The notes below the pieces were generated by a model, which saw only the letters and a list, made by a program, of their open reading frames with translations, had not been told where the DNA came from and ran no database searches. This document shows positions 17,542-26,227 of a DNA stretch of 64,000 nucleotides, piece by piece; position 1 is the stretch's first letter; every line of letters begins with the position of its first letter. Made by a program: the position numbers and the translations under genes. This DNA comes from CAVVFX01 sp963777595 (GTDB lineage Bacteria; Acidobacteriota; Terriglobia; Bryobacterales; Bryobacteraceae). The stretch is from contig CAVZRE010000049.1 in the NCBI GenBank assembly GCA_963777595.1, positions 1 to 64,000 of the forward strand. Reading direction: 5' to 3'.

Positions 17542-18237
17542 TCAGTCTACCAGCTTGATCGTTCCGAAGACCTCGGGGGTATGGAAGGTCTTGCGGTGAG
17601 TCGGTTGCCAAACGATCATTTTACGATCGGGAGGCGTTCCCTGGCAGCGGAAGAGGTTGATACGGAGAATGTTTCCGGCAGCAGCGGGGCGCGAATCGAT
17701 GGAGGCATAGGGAATCCGCATAAAGCCGTACCAGATCTTGGCTGCCTGGTCGATCCGGGCCGCAGCCTGGAATCCGGAGTTCCACAGCCAGCCGTCTTCA
17801 TGGTGGGGCGTGTCTAGATCGATATCGAGGTCGACCCATTCGCCTTGCGGGGAGATCTCAAATTCCTTATAACGGCGAATATTCTTGAAGTCTGAGCCGA
17901 TGAAGGCCTCTGCTACGTCCCAATTCCACAGCTGATTGGTCTCGGTTTGTGTCTTCGGGCCGGGTTTCAGATTGAGCTGCCGGTAAGGGCAGATGAAAAG
18001 GAAAAATAGATTCCCGCTGGTCCACCGGGACCGGATTTCGGTCTTGTGTCCCTCAACGAGATTTCCCGCAGTGTCGCGCTCTGCGAAAACCGGCATGACT
18101 CCACGCCAGAAATCGGAATGAGGGTCCGTATCCGCTGAGGCATCACGGAGTGCGTGATGACTTTCCATTTGGTCGGAGGCAGAGGCCAGGGTCATGAAGC
18201 ATGTAAGCAGACAAAGAACACTTGCGAGTCGCACCAT
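17542..18237 (-). CDS. secreted carbohydrate-binding family 9-like protein
   Basis: A 231-residue secreted protein. The start at 18237 gives a standard signal peptide (MVRLASVLCLLTCFMTLASA). The body has the CBM9-like_1 pattern: DFWRGVMPVFAERDTAGN, LFFLFICPYRQLNLKP, the WNWDVAEAFIGSDF turn, YKEFEISPQGEWVDLDID and LRINLFRCQG. CBM9 domains bind sugar chain ends or act as cytochrome-like accessory modules; a role in polysaccharide handling is inferred. It lies on the same strand as, and 43 bases before, the isochorismatase-like gene. Confidence 0.8.
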   Translation of the reverse strand: MVRLASVLCLLTCFMTLASASDQMESHHALRDASADTDPHSDFWRGVMPVFAERDTAGNLVEGHKTEIRSRWTSGNLFFLFICPYRQLNLKPGPKTQTETNQLWNWDVAEAFIGSDFKNIRRYKEFEISPQGEWVDLDIDLDTPHHEDGWLWNSGFQAAARIDQAAKIWYGFMRIPYASIDSRPAAAGNILRINLFRCQGTPPDRKMIVWQPTHRKTFHTPEVFGTIKLVD

Positions 18238-18290
18238 GCGAATGATTGTACACTCAGCGCCATATGCGGGTGCGATCCGGATGGCGCGAC

Positions 18291-18749
18291 TCACAAACGG
18301 TCGGCGAGTCCACGTGCCTGCAGGTCGGCATCGTCCGCGCTCAACCCGACAAATCCACCCACATATAAGCCCTTTGAGAACAAATAAACTGGAGTGCCGT
18401 TATCAAGCCCGTAATAGCCGCCGAGCTTGGACATACGTTGCAGGTCGGGGTGAGTGGCCCTCCAATCCAAGATCAGATTCGCCGCCTTGGTGGTGTCCTT
18501 CTCTTTGATCAGGAAAATCTGGTACGAGCCGAGATTGCTGCTGTAATCGGCAATGTTCCCGCCGGGCAGATACTCCTTGCCAAGCAGGTGGTCGGCTACC
18601 ATTTCCATCCGTGTTTGACCGGCGGCCGGAAACTTGGTTCTTAGATCCGTCGGGGGCGAATGCTTCGGATACTCGCTGTTGACTTGCAACACGGCGTGAG
18701 TGGTACAGCTGAAACTAGCTATTAAAAGAGCAAAGATCAGGTATCGCAC
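18291..18749 (-). CDS. secreted protein of unknown function
   Basis: A 152-residue protein with a signal peptide (MRYLIFALLIASFSCTTHA). No family is recognised. The body has a conserved-looking stretch LGSYQIFLIKEKDTTKAAN and a C-terminal GLDNGTPVYLFSKGLYVGGFVG, suggesting a small alpha/beta domain. It stands upstream of the CBM9-like gene on the same strand and may belong to the same transcript. Confidence 0.6.
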   Translation of the reverse strand: MRYLIFALLIASFSCTTHAVLQVNSEYPKHSPPTDLRTKFPAAGQTRMEMVADHLLGKEYLPGGNIADYSSNLGSYQIFLIKEKDTTKAANLILDWRATHPDLQRMSKLGGYYGLDNGTPVYLFSKGLYVGGFVGLSADDADLQARGLADRL

Positions 18750-19001
18750 GGTGCTATCGATAGCAGGTTTGGGCCCAAAGACGAATGTCTGCGAAGCCAG
18801 CGAAAAAAACGCGGAGGTTTCAGCAAGGTAAAGTGCAGATCCTGCTGTGCATCAGGCAAGATTTGTTTAATCAATCGCGCGTCTAGCCGCTGCCACCGCT
18901 TTCCGGTGTACGGTTTCCTTCGCCGCCTGGCCACAACAGAACGGTTCAATTCTTCTTGAACTTTAGGAATGGTGTACGTCAATTTCGGATATTCTAGGGC
19001 G

Positions 19002-20636
19002 ATGGCGGCGGGTCCGGCTGAATTACTGATTGAAGTCAACGGCGACCGGTCGGTCCTGCGCCTGGAGGCCGCCAGCTATCGCGTGGGCCGGGCGGCGACG
19101 AATGAACTTCCATTTCCCGGCGTCATGGGACTCTCGCGTGAGCACTTGATTATCCAGCGCGAAGGAGCCCACTGGCTGGCCCGCGATCTAGGCAGCAAAA
19201 CAGGAAGCCGGGTCAATGGAGAACGCATTTCCGAGCCGCGTATCTTGCGTTCCGGAGACCGGATCACGGCCGGCTATGTGTCGATGGTGTACTGCGAGAC
19301 GGAGAAATGCGAAACCGGCGCCGTCGAGTTCACGGATGAAGCGTCCTCCACTGCAGGCGCCACCACAATCTCGGAAAGCCTGCAAGGATTGATAGCCGGG
19401 GGCAACACTGACGGCAGCCGGCATATGCAGGCGTTGATCACTGCCGGCCGCGAGCTCTCCACGCATCTTCCGCTCGACAAGCTGTTCGACCTCATCTTGG
19501 ATCTTTCCGTGGATGCAGCCGGAGCGGCGCGCGGCGTGCTGATGACGCTCGAAAACAACGAATTGCTGGTGCGGTCCACTAAGGGGGAGGGCCTGCGGAT
19601 CAGCTCTCACGTGCGTGACCTGGTCCTTCACGAAAAGCGTTCCCTGCTGGTGCGCGACGCTATGGCGGATGCGGCTCTCGCGGCGCGCGAAAGCATCGCG
19701 CTGACCCAGATCCGCAGTATGATGGCAGTCCCGCTGCAGGCCGAGGACCGGGTCATCGGATTGATCTATCTGGATTCCTCTCACTTCGTCAAAGAGTTCA
19801 GCAGGCAGGATCTAAGTCTGCTCACCGTTATGGCCAATATGGCAGCGGTGCGGATCGAGAACGCGCGGTTGGCCGAGGTCGAGCAGGCGGAGCGCCTGCG
19901 GGCGCACGAGTTGGAACATGCCGCCACGATCCAGCGTTCCATGCTGCCAGGACAGTTTCCTCCGTTCCCTGACCGCACCGACTTTGACCTTTACGCGGCC
20001 ATGGAACCGGCAAAAGAAATCGGCGGCGACTTATTCGATTTCTTTCTGCTCGATCCCGAGCGTCTGGCCGTGGTGGTGGGTGACGTCAGCGGCAAGGGGG
20101 TCCCGGCGGCGCTGTTCATGGCGATTGCGCGCACTTTGCTGCGTGCGGCGGCGCCTCATCAGTCTTCGGCGGGGGCCTGTCTGACCTACGTAAATCAGTG
20201 CCTGGTGGAGCAGCAGACCTCGGGGATGTTTGTCACGCTGTTTTACGGGATTCTCCACACACGTACGGGCCTGCTCGAGTACTGCAGCGCAGGCCACAAT
20301 CCGCCGTACGCGTATTCGCCGGACGGGCAGGTGCGTCCGCTGACGGAGCGTGGAGGGCCTATGCTGGGCGTGTTCGGAGGCTTTCAATATTCATCGAGCC
20401 GTACACAAGTGGCGTCCGGCGAAGGCTTGCTGATATTCACCGATGGCGTTACAGAGGCTTGTAACAAGAGCGGCGATTTCTTCGGGGATTCCCGCCTGGA
20501 AGCATACCTGGCGGAGCATGCCTCGCGACCGGTGGAAGAACTGGTTCGGGGCCTGCATGCCGAAGTGGAAGGGTTCGAAGCCGGAGCTCCACGCACCGAC
20601 GACATCACGGTACTTGCCGTCCAGTGTCTCTCGTAA
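19002..20636 (+). CDS. FHA-GAF-PP2C (SpoIIE/RsbU-type) protein phosphatase
   Basis: A 544-residue signalling phosphatase. Residues ~10-95 are an FHA domain binding phosphothreonine (YRVGRAATNELPFP, LSREHLII, GSRVNG). A GAF domain follows (about 150-300: RGVLMTLENNELLVRS through VPLQAEDRVIGLIYLDS), then a coiled-coil linker and a SpoIIE/PP2C domain (AMEPAKEIGGDLFDFF, VVVGDVSGKGVPAALFMA, TDDITVLAVQ; metal-binding Asp residues visible). Such enzymes dephosphorylate anti-sigma antagonists with STAS domains, and an antagonist plus anti-sigma ATPase lie at 24.4-25.2 kb. The ATG at 19002 begins the conserved part. Confidence 0.92.
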   Translation: MAAGPAELLIEVNGDRSVLRLEAASYRVGRAATNELPFPGVMGLSREHLIIQREGAHWLARDLGSKTGSRVNGERISEPRILRSGDRITAGYVSMVYCETEKCETGAVEFTDEASSTAGATTISESLQGLIAGGNTDGSRHMQALITAGRELSTHLPLDKLFDLILDLSVDAAGAARGVLMTLENNELLVRSTKGEGLRISSHVRDLVLHEKRSLLVRDAMADAALAARESIALTQIRSMMAVPLQAEDRVIGLIYLDSSHFVKEFSRQDLSLLTVMANMAAVRIENARLAEVEQAERLRAHELEHAATIQRSMLPGQFPPFPDRTDFDLYAAMEPAKEIGGDLFDFFLLDPERLAVVVGDVSGKGVPAALFMAIARTLLRAAAPHQSSAGACLTYVNQCLVEQQTSGMFVTLFYGILHTRTGLLEYCSAGHNPPYAYSPDGQVRPLTERGGPMLGVFGGFQYSSSRTQVASGEGLLIFTDGVTEACNKSGDFFGDSRLEAYLAEHASRPVEELVRGLHAEVEGFEAGAPRTDDITVLAVQCLS

Positions 20637-20826
20637 AGCCCCCTCATCCATAATGCCGCCCTGTGCTTTCCGCCAGCGGCTATTTGTAACTGAAACGTAA
20701 CTCACGAAGCGCAAAAAATTGTGAGAATAAATGATCCTGTTGGTGGTGCGTTCTTGTTATAGAGATGAGCGGCCACAGAACAGCGCGACGAGGCCGGGAA
20801 TTGATCGACAAAAGAGGAGCAAGAAC

Positions 20827-21522
20827 ATGACTACAAAAAAGATTGCGCTTTTTGCGGGCGCCGCGGCCGTGGTTGCGGGCGGTCTCGTAATAGCAATTCG
20901 AATGAACCCGTCAACTTCAAAGGACACGCAGGGTACGATCGCCGCACCCGTTGAAGCCGTCAAGCAGGCCGCGCAAGTTGACCAACTCAGCCCTTTCACT
21001 CACGTGGCTTCGATCCCGGCGATTGTCGATCCTTCGACCATCCGATTTGAAAAGATGAGGATGGTGGAACTGGCTTCCAAGACCAAGACGACTACCAATG
21101 AACAGGATTGTAAGGACCGCCAGTTCCGCGATCCGGACGGCTCGGGTTGCAAAGGTATCGCCGTGGTAGAGCGGGTCAAAGCCATCGAGGCAACCTATTC
21201 CTTCAGCGGACCGGTGATGAGCGCAGGCGAAACCACTCCTGGGCGCGACACGTTCTCAGTTTATTTCCGTCCGGAAGAAGTGCGTGTCGACGGGCAAGTG
21301 GAGAAATTGAAGCGCGATCAGGCGGCTTCCTACTTCCACGTGAGCACTTATCGTCCGATGGTCGAGGAGAAAATCGTTGACAAACAGAGTTCTCACTATT
21401 GCGAAGGCAACTACGTCGACGGCAATTGGGTGCGCAAGGATCCGAAATGCCAGGATCAGGTGCAGTACATCAGCCAGACAGCACCCTCACATAATCTGAC
21501 GGTGCAGGTGGATGTACGGTAG
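20827..21522 (+). CDS. membrane-anchored protein of unknown function
   Basis: A 231-residue protein starting at 20827 after a good AGGAG. Residues 5-22 (IALFAGAAAVVAGGLVIA) form a signal anchor; the rest is periplasmic. Four Cys occur in two spaced pairs (DCKD..GCKG and YCEG..KCQD), so disulfides are likely. The pattern CKDRQFRDPDGSGC and the C-terminal basic HNLTVQVDVR match nothing recalled. It follows the phosphatase by 190 bases. Confidence 0.65.
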   Translation: MTTKKIALFAGAAAVVAGGLVIAIRMNPSTSKDTQGTIAAPVEAVKQAAQVDQLSPFTHVASIPAIVDPSTIRFEKMRMVELASKTKTTTNEQDCKDRQFRDPDGSGCKGIAVVERVKAIEATYSFSGPVMSAGETTPGRDTFSVYFRPEEVRVDGQVEKLKRDQAASYFHVSTYRPMVEEKIVDKQSSHYCEGNYVDGNWVRKDPKCQDQVQYISQTAPSHNLTVQVDVR

Positions 21523-21726
21523 CCGGCCGCTTCTAACCAGGCAAGCGCGAATCGCCGCCTATCGCGGTGAGGAGTGAGGCGCAAGCAGTCAGGACGGGGC
21601 CGGTTGTAGTAAATGGGAACCAAAGAGTCATTTGTGTCCTATAACCGGCCAATGCTAATCGGAGCCCCAGTTCGAAATGTGACCAGCCGGCGTGAAAAGT
21701 CAACCGGAGCCAGTTTCTAAATCCAG

Positions 21727-22785
21727 CTAAGTTTTTTGCAGCCCGCCCGCCTCTCCAAGCATATCCGTCACGTCTCCTGCCGATGGTCTGCCTTCCGGAC
21801 GACGGTCCAGCATCGCCAGGATCAGCTGATCGACCTCTTGAGGAACACCGCTGCGCAACGTACCGATTTCCGGCACAAGGCGGCATTCAATGGCCTCAAA
21901 TACATCGAGCGGGGTTGCCCCCGCAAAAGGATGTTGTCCCGCTATCAATTCATATAAAAACGCCCCGAGCGAAAATACGTCAGACGCGCTGGTAGCGGCC
22001 TCTCCGCGAAGAATTTCAGGCGGCATGTACAGCAGTGTTCCGGAAAGAGTGCCCGATATGGTTCCGGACGCGCCCATCGAACTCGGCTCAGTCCCTACTG
22101 GCCCGCCATGCCGCGCGAGACCGAAGTCCAGGATCTTCACTACCCCGTCTTTCCGCAGCATGATGTTCTCCGGTTTCATATCGCGATGCAGGATTCCCGC
22201 CGAGTGCGCGGCGGACAAAGCTCGCGCGGCCTGGCTCCCCGAATCCATCGCCTGCGCAATCTCCACTCGGCCCGCGTTCATGATGGCGCGAAATGTAGAA
22301 CCGTCAAGCCACTCCATTGCGATGAACAAGCCTTCCGAAGATTTTCCGGATTCGTATACGGTGACGATGTTTGGGTGGCAGAGAGCCGAGGCAGCCCGCG
22401 CCTCCGACTCGAAACGGTTCACCGCCTGCGAGTTCACAATCAGGTGACGGCGCAGGATCTTGAGGGCGACCGGCCTACCCTGCGCGTCGCGAGCGAAATA
22501 CACTTCGCCCATCCCGCCGATACTGATCAGCGATTCGATTTCGTAACTCGCCACGCGTTGACCCGCCGCGAGGCCACCGGGTTGACCATCCAGCAGGTCG
22601 GCCGCGACGTGAGTGGGAGGAGTAGTCAGCAGCGCAGCGTTAGAATCCGCTTGCAACAAGGATTCCACTTCCTCTCGCAAGGCGGGGCTGGCGCACGCGA
22701 GCAGCGCCTTGCGTTCAGACAGAGGCAAGTCCAGCGCTTCGTTATATAAGCGCTCGATTTCATGCCAAGGAACCGGCAAGTTCAT
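21727..22785 (-). CDS. Ser/Thr protein kinase
   Basis: A 352-residue PknB-type kinase. An N-terminal ~75-residue segment (LYNEALDLPLSERKALL, acidobacterial kinase leader) precedes the catalytic domain: glycine loop ISIGGMGEVYFA, VALKILRR with the ATP-binding Lys, HRDMKPENIM catalytic loop, DFGLA metal site, GTLLYMPPEIL activation segment. It stops right after the kinase domain, with no membrane helix, TPR or WD40 tail that most Solibacter-type kinases carry, so it is probably cytosolic. Its start overlaps the sigma-factor stop (22782-22785), the usual ECF/kinase pairing in this phylum. Confidence 0.93.
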   Translation of the reverse strand: MNLPVPWHEIERLYNEALDLPLSERKALLACASPALREEVESLLQADSNAALLTTPPTHVAADLLDGQPGGLAAGQRVASYEIESLISIGGMGEVYFARDAQGRPVALKILRRHLIVNSQAVNRFESEARAASALCHPNIVTVYESGKSSEGLFIAMEWLDGSTFRAIMNAGRVEIAQAMDSGSQAARALSAAHSAGILHRDMKPENIMLRKDGVVKILDFGLARHGGPVGTEPSSMGASGTISGTLSGTLLYMPPEILRGEAATSASDVFSLGAFLYELIAGQHPFAGATPLDVFEAIECRLVPEIGTLRSGVPQEVDQLILAMLDRRPEGRPSAGDVTDMLGEAGGLQKT

Positions 22786-23360
22786 AACGACTCACGGTTG
22801 ATCTCGCGGATCAACCAGCTCCTCGCCATCCGCCAATCGCGCTTCACCGTGGCGACGGAAATGCCCATCGCCTCGGCCGTCTCCTCGACGCTGAGACCGC
22901 CAAAATAGCGCATTTCCACGACCGTGCTTTTGCGCGGGTCGACGGCTTGGAGAGCCTCCAGCGCCTCGTGCAGCGCAACGATCTCAGCAGCCTCCTGATG
23001 GACTGCCGGTTGAACATCGTCCAGCGAGACATTCGCCAGGCCGCCGCCGCGTTTGCCGGAGAGACGGCTCTTGGCATGATTGACCAGAATCTGGCGCATT
23101 GCTTTACAGGCCACTGCAAAGAAATGGCATCGGTCCTGGAACGAGGCATCTTCGGCATTGGCCAGCTTCAGGTAGGCTTCATTGATCAGCGCCGTAGGTT
23201 GCAGTGTGTCATTGTTCGGATGCTGACTCCAGGCCCGGCGCGCAATACGGTGCAACTCGCTATACACCAAGGGCATCATTTTGTTGAGCGCGCTCTGATC
23301 TCCGCTGCTCCAGGCAGCGAGCAGCATGGTTACTTCACCTTGAGGGTTGGACTCCGACAC
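22782..23360 (-). CDS. ECF-type RNA polymerase sigma factor (PF07638-like)
   Basis: A 192-residue sigma-70 family protein. Region 2 is around LVYSELHRIARRAW and ALINEAYLKLA, with HFFAVACKAMRQILVNHAKSR; region 4 is MRYFGGLSVEETAEAMGISVATVKRDWRMA with a helix-turn-helix. This subgroup (ECF found mainly in Planctomycetes and Acidobacteriota) is typically followed by a Ser/Thr kinase gene, as here with a four-base overlap, and the kinase may control its activity by phosphorylation. The GTG at 23360 was chosen because conservation (SESNPQGEVT) begins there. Confidence 0.9.
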   Translation of the reverse strand: MSESNPQGEVTMLLAAWSSGDQSALNKMMPLVYSELHRIARRAWSQHPNNDTLQPTALINEAYLKLANAEDASFQDRCHFFAVACKAMRQILVNHAKSRLSGKRGGGLANVSLDDVQPAVHQEAAEIVALHEALEALQAVDPRKSTVVEMRYFGGLSVEETAEAMGISVATVKRDWRMARSWLIREINRESL

Positions 23361-23394
23361 TTTCGCCTGAAGTATACAAAACGCCGGTTGCAAA

Positions 23395-24417
23395 TCAGTG
23401 ACGTTCGCGTTTCAAATGGTACATCTCCCAGAGATCCCGCGGAGTTTGCGAGAGTAGCGGCCGGACGGCAAGCATTCCAGTGGGTCCAATACTATTTTCG
23501 AGATAACTCAGCTCCTTGAAATGGTCCTCCAGCGCGAGATCCGGGGGTACTTGCAGGCCGGCTTCGCGGAGCATGAGATCCCCTTTGCAACGCGCGCTGA
23601 GCTCTAGCGTCAGGTGTAGAAAATTGAGCATGTCCCCGCGCACTTCCGGAGGAAAGGCATCGTTCAAAGACATGAGATACGCGCCCTGGGGGGTCTGATT
23701 GAGTTCGCCGCCGGCGATCATCGCGAGGAGGTCGATATCCTGGTCGAGCTTACCTCCCAGCCATCGGCGCAGGGATCGCTCGCTGAAGTAGAACACGACC
23801 AGGAAAATGAGCGGAAGCCCTACCATCATCACCGCGGTCGAGGCAACCGGCGAGAGCATGTTCTGATTGAATAAGGAATGCAGCATGATCGCCGCCGCCA
23901 GTCCGGGTGCGAACTGGCGAACGCCTCGCCATCGCCGGCTCTCAGCGAGAGATACGGCAATGAGCGCTCCGATCGCCGCTACGCCCCCGTGCATCACGGC
24001 GGTTCCGAAGCCGCGCAGTAACCAGACGCCGATGCCGCGACCGCCGAGCGCTTGCAGGTAAGAGATGTTTTCCACCAGAGCAAAGCCGGCGCCAACGGCG
24101 AATCCGCAGATGGCGGAATCCACCATGAACGCAACTCGCGCCGTGACGATCAGGAAAATCCAGAAAGCACCTTTGGCTAGTTCCTCCACCACGGGCGCCC
24201 CAAAATGGATGTACAGCTCCGGGTCTCCGTGGAGATGACGGAAAACAAGCGTGTTGACTCCATAGCAGGCGAGAGCCGCTATTGCGCCTACCTCAAGGGC
24301 GGTCGCGACAGTCCGCAAGGGCACTAATTTATAGCTGTCGAGCGCCCGCAACGCGCCCAGAAAGATGAGGACGGGCAGTAACGCCAAGGCTATCCGTATC
24401 GCCTCATCTAGCCACAT
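23395..24417 (-). CDS. PrsW-family intramembrane metalloprotease
   Basis: A 340-residue protein with about seven to eight membrane helices in the first ~240 residues. The catalytic motif VVEELAKG (EExxK), FALVENISY (E...N) and the His residues in VMHGGVAAIGA and LHSLFNQ match the PrsW/CPBP glutamic-type protease group. PrsW of Bacillus cleaves the anti-sigma factor RsiW; the location beside an ECF sigma gene and an anti-sigma-like ATPase makes a similar role plausible. The ~100-residue cytosolic C-terminus is of unknown function. Confidence 0.86.
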   Translation of the reverse strand: MWLDEAIRIALALLPVLIFLGALRALDSYKLVPLRTVATALEVGAIAALACYGVNTLVFRHLHGDPELYIHFGAPVVEELAKGAFWIFLIVTARVAFMVDSAICGFAVGAGFALVENISYLQALGGRGIGVWLLRGFGTAVMHGGVAAIGALIAVSLAESRRWRGVRQFAPGLAAAIMLHSLFNQNMLSPVASTAVMMVGLPLIFLVVFYFSERSLRRWLGGKLDQDIDLLAMIAGGELNQTPQGAYLMSLNDAFPPEVRGDMLNFLHLTLELSARCKGDLMLREAGLQVPPDLALEDHFKELSYLENSIGPTGMLAVRPLLSQTPRDLWEMYHLKRERH

Positions 24418-24426
24418 TGATTTGCC

Positions 24427-24867
24427 CTATGATGCCGCAGAAATGCGAAACGTCAGACGGTTCCAATCATGTTCGCGGCGATAACCGATTGCTGGCGCAA
24501 GGGCTTTGACCAGAAGAATGCCCAAGCCTCCTGCCGGCCGGCTTTGCAAATTCGGGCCTTGCAAATTCGTAGCGGCTTCGGTTGGGGGCGCCGTCAGGGG
24601 ATTGAACGCTACGCCCTGATCAGCAATTTCAACGATTAGTTCACCCGCCGTAGGAACCGAGTAGGAAAGGATCACGACTCCCTGGTTGCTGTCCAGGTAA
24701 GCATGGCAGCACACGTTCACAAAAAGCTCCTCGATGACGAGAGTCAACTCGTCCATGCGCTGCTCAGGCAGGCCAGCTTCCGAGGCTCCGGTCCGGATGA
24801 ATTCCACGGCGTCCCGGAGGCATGAAGGATTCGCTGCCATCGTCAGAGATTGAGTGGCGACAGGCAC
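24427..24867 (-). CDS. anti-sigma regulatory factor, HATPase_c_2 (RsbW-like)
   Basis: A 146-residue GHKL ATPase of the RsbW/SpoIIAB type. The N-box is LTLVIEELFVNVCCHAY, with E and N for Mg-ATP, followed by DQGVAFNP (G1 box) and GGLGILLVKAL (G2 box). Such kinases phosphorylate STAS antagonists and sequester sigma factors. It lies 9 bases after the STAS gene on the same strand, the normal rsbV-rsbW order. Confidence 0.88.
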   Translation of the reverse strand: MPVATQSLTMAANPSCLRDAVEFIRTGASEAGLPEQRMDELTLVIEELFVNVCCHAYLDSNQGVVILSYSVPTAGELIVEIADQGVAFNPLTAPPTEAATNLQGPNLQSRPAGGLGILLVKALAPAIGYRREHDWNRLTFRISAAS

Positions 24868-24876
24868 GCTCTTGAC

Positions 24877-25209
24877 TTAGCCTTCGATGGTCGCGGCCTC
24901 GACCGACTCGTAAATCGGAAAGGCCCTCGACAGACCAGTGATTTCGAAGACCTGTTTGACCAGCCCCTTTAGACAGCAGAAACGGAGCGCTCCAGCTTTG
25001 TCCTGCAGTGTCTTGGCGATTGCAATGAAACTCCGAAGCCCCATACTGCTGACGTACGCCAGCCCTTCCAGATCGACGACCAGACTGGTATGCCCTTCGG
25101 CGATGCAGACTCTACACTGCTGTTCGAATAATGGCGCATTCCCGGCGTCCATGCGGCCGGAGACAAGCAACACAACGTGATTCGATACCTGCCTTCGCTC
25201 GATTGTCAC
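24877..25209 (-). CDS. STAS-domain anti-sigma factor antagonist (RsbV/SpoIIAA-like)
   Basis: A 110-residue STAS protein. The phosphorylation site lies in VDLEGLAYVSSMGLRSFIAI (Ser in the SSMG motif), and the N-terminal strand VVLLVSGRMDAGNAP is typical. In partner switching, the unphosphorylated form binds the RsbW-like ATPase encoded next. The FHA-GAF-SpoIIE phosphatase at 19.0-20.6 kb could be the activating phosphatase. Confidence 0.88.
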   Translation of the reverse strand: MTIERRQVSNHVVLLVSGRMDAGNAPLFEQQCRVCIAEGHTSLVVDLEGLAYVSSMGLRSFIAIAKTLQDKAGALRFCCLKGLVKQVFEITGLSRAFPIYESVEAATIEG

Positions 25210-25442
25210 AATCGTGTATTATCGCACTGAACCGTTGCAATTCGATGACTAGGAGAGCCTCGCATCTTTGTAGCTGCGCCGCTCCGCCTCGATATAACAA
25301 TCTTTAATGTGGATTCGTGAGCCGTACCCGTTAATAAAGATGTGAGGGTTCAGCGGCCTTATTACTGCAGCAGATGTAATCGAGGAACTAACCAATATGC
25401 GACGGGTTACAACAAATCAACGCGATCTCCCAACCATCTGCC

Positions 25443-26201
25443 ATGAAAACTAGCTTGTTCGTCATCGCCACATTGTTCGCCCCGCTTGCGTTTGGTCAAT
25501 CGCAGGAGGGCCAGTTGCCGCGGTCGGGGGAAGAGCGACGGCGCGGACCGGGACGCGGAAGCTTCCCGGGAATGCTCGGGTTCACGACGCTCGACACCAA
25601 TGGGAACGGTACGTTGGACCCACAGGAAATTGATGCTGCGCCGGCGTTGTTGGCCAAGTTTGACAAGAACTCGGACGGCCAGATCACCGCGGACGAAGTA
25701 CGCCCGGCGTTTCCGCAAGGAGGTGAGCGCCGGAACCCAGAGGGCGCATCCAATGTCAATGTCGTGGAAGATACCGTCAAAACTCTGATGGCTTTCGACG
25801 CAAATGGAGACGGCAAGCTATCTAAGTCGGAGTTGCCCGAGCGCATGCAGGGTCTCTTCGACCGCGCGGATCAAGATCATGACGGCTTTTTGACCGCCGA
25901 GGAGATCCGCAAGTTCGCTGCAGCGCAAGCTGCGCCGACGAATTCCGGAGGGCCGGACGGACGAGGCGCCCCCGAAGGTCGCCGTGGCGATGGCCCACGG
26001 AGAGAGATGAACCTGATTCGAGTGGACGCCGTGCTCGCGGCGGTGGATACCAACAGCGACGGAGTCCTCTCCGCGGAAGAGATCCGGAACGCTCCCGCTT
26101 CGATTCGGAAGCTTGACCTCGATGGGGACGGCAAAGTCACTCGGGAAGAGCTTATGACTGTCATGAGACGGCGCCGCGAAGCCGAACCGCGGGACCGCTA
26201 G
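25443..26201 (+). CDS. secreted EF-hand calcium-binding protein
   Basis: A 252-residue protein with signal peptide (MKTSLFVIATLFAPLAFGQ) and six EF-hand loops: DTNGNGTLDPQE, DKNSDGQITADE, DANGDGKLSKSE, DQDHDGFLTAEE, DTNSDGVLSAEE and DLDGDGKVTREE, arranged as three pairs. Gly/Arg-rich linkers (RRRGPGRG, GGPDGRGAPEGRRG) separate them. Calcium binding in the periplasm or outside the cell is likely; partner unknown. It begins a same-strand cluster with the ApbE-DUF2271 and PepSY genes, 26 bases before the next. Confidence 0.9.
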   Translation: MKTSLFVIATLFAPLAFGQSQEGQLPRSGEERRRGPGRGSFPGMLGFTTLDTNGNGTLDPQEIDAAPALLAKFDKNSDGQITADEVRPAFPQGGERRNPEGASNVNVVEDTVKTLMAFDANGDGKLSKSELPERMQGLFDRADQDHDGFLTAEEIRKFAAAQAAPTNSGGPDGRGAPEGRRGDGPRREMNLIRVDAVLAAVDTNSDGVLSAEEIRNAPASIRKLDLDGDGKVTREELMTVMRRRREAEPRDR

Positions 26202-26227
26202 AGCCGACCACCATACACCCGAGACTT

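Noticed and set aside
25210..25442. Possible regulatory RNA in the gap before the EF-hand gene
   Set aside because: No stem or repeat stands out; only AT-rich patches that may be promoters.
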